Below are positions 63,483 through 64,000 of a DNA stretch of 64,000 nucleotides, one piece after another. This DNA comes from Bacteroidota bacterium (GTDB taxonomy: Bacteria > Bacteroidota > Bacteroidia > Chitinophagales > Chitinophagaceae). The translations under genes and the position numbers were made by a program. The number at the start of each line of letters is the position of its first letter. Within the stretch, counting starts at the first letter, position 1. The notes beneath the pieces are model-generated. The model had not been told where the DNA came from. It made no database searches and was given only the letters and a program-made list of their open reading frames with translations. Location of the stretch: positions 1 through 64,000 of the forward strand of contig JAGWUV010000019.1 of assembly GCA_028875875.1 (NCBI GenBank), in the 5' to 3' direction.

Positions 63483-64000
63483 ATGAGCCACGAACAACAC
63501 AAACCTGTTATCGGATTTAGCTGCGGCGACCTGAATGGTATCGGAATAGAACTGATCATCAAATCCCTCGCCGACCATCGAATTCTCGATATATGTACCC
63601 CTGTTGTTTTTGCCAGCAATAAAAGCATTAATTTCTACCGCAAGAGTTTACCCGATATCAACTTCTCTTACAACAGTACAAAGGAGTTATCCAAGATCAG
63701 CCATAAACAGGTGAATATTGTTAATTGCTGGGAAGAAGAAGTAGCCATCACACCCGGCACCCTAAATGAAACCGGTGGCAAATATGCATTGATCTCATTG
63801 CAATATGCCGTTAAAGCATTGAAAGAAGGACAAATCCAGGCACTGGTTACAGCACCCATTCATAAAAAAAATATACAGTCTGCCGAATTTAACTATAGTG
63901 GCCACACTCCATACCTGAAAGCCGAGTTCGGCGTGGAAGATGTTGTTATGCTAATGGTGGCAGAGAATATGCGGGTAGGCTTGGTTACGGAGCATGTTCC
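63483..64000 (+). CDS. pdxA: 4-hydroxythreonine-4-phosphate dehydrogenase, 5' part
   Basis: The first 172 codons of a gene cut off by the window end. The start MSHEQHKPVIGFSCGDLNGI with NGIGIELIIKSL corresponds to the family's G-D-x-x-G-I-G region; APIHKKNIQ and FNYSGHTPYLKAEF carry metal and substrate ligands (His). PdxA oxidises 4-phosphohydroxy-L-threonine for pyridoxal phosphate synthesis. A weak TAACTTTA box lies about 22 bases upstream of the ATG. Confidence 0.93.
   Translation, partial: MSHEQHKPVIGFSCGDLNGIGIELIIKSLADHRILDICTPVVFASNKSINFYRKSLPDINFSYNSTKELSKISHKQVNIVNCWEEEVAITPGTLNETGGKYALISLQYAVKALKEGQIQALVTAPIHKKNIQSAEFNYSGHTPYLKAEFGVEDVVMLMVAENMRVGLVTEHV

Noticed and set aside
1-64000. 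CRISPR arrays, prophage, insertion sequences, secondary-metabolite cluster
   Set aside because: No regularly spaced repeats, transposase, integrase, phage structural or assembly-line genes were seen.

Overview
The window looks like a chromosomal segment of a Bacteroidota bacterium, most likely of the Chitinophagaceae. Grounds are the AT-rich genes, promoters of the TAnnTTTG type, few purine-rich ribosome binding sites, and a family-typical gene set: an outer-membrane barrel receptor with a CarboxypepD_reg-like plug, a fused alpha/beta 2-oxoacid dehydrogenase E1, DUF6427, paired DUF1573 proteins, archaeal-type ProRS, DsbD with a separate nDsbD-like protein, NamZ/DUF1343 and TamB. The species cannot be named from the sequence alone.

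Layout. 1-1.3 kb: an accessory patch in which a secreted esterase-like gene lies between two short direct repeats. 1.4-15.9 kb: TonB-type receptor, YebC, DCC thiol protein, fused E1, two DUF1573 proteins, proS, envelope proteins, gamma-glutamyltransferase, DinB and HAD proteins. 16-22.8 kb: a giant TamB-like protein, a GT39-type membrane glycosyltransferase and aroQ. 23-28.2 kb: the minus-strand cluster infA-rpmJ-rpsM-rpsK-rpsD-rpoA-rplQ followed by carA. 28.2-37.6 kb: uvrA, an ECF sigma factor, a DsbD pair, purQ and two uncharacterised envelope genes. 37.8-50.5 kb: kup, TylF-like methyltransferase, oxyR, LD-carboxypeptidase, metG, a GMC dehydrogenase with its small subunit, and a 3-hydroxyacyl-CoA dehydrogenase/enoyl-CoA hydratase fusion. 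50.7-64 kb: lipoprotein, exbD/exbB, a SPFH protein, pepT, an FKBP, namZ, tRNA-Gly(CCC), fmt, DUF3108, a flippase-like protein, ruvC, a HIT protein, greA, a 2-hydroxyacid dehydrogenase, rsmA and the start of pdxA.

Most genes are housekeeping: translation, DNA repair, nucleotide and cofactor synthesis, envelope biogenesis and periplasmic redox. No CRISPR array, prophage, insertion sequence or secondary-metabolite cluster was seen. The most interesting signals are non-coding. A two-box intergenic repeat occurs six times (near aroQ, metG, the GMC small subunit, exbB/exbD, the FKBP gene and greA). A terminator-like hairpin sits between the greA promoter and its start codon. A 21-bp stem lies between carA and aroQ. 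Two membrane-protein genes appear to start at CTG. Functional calls come from motif recognition without database searches.
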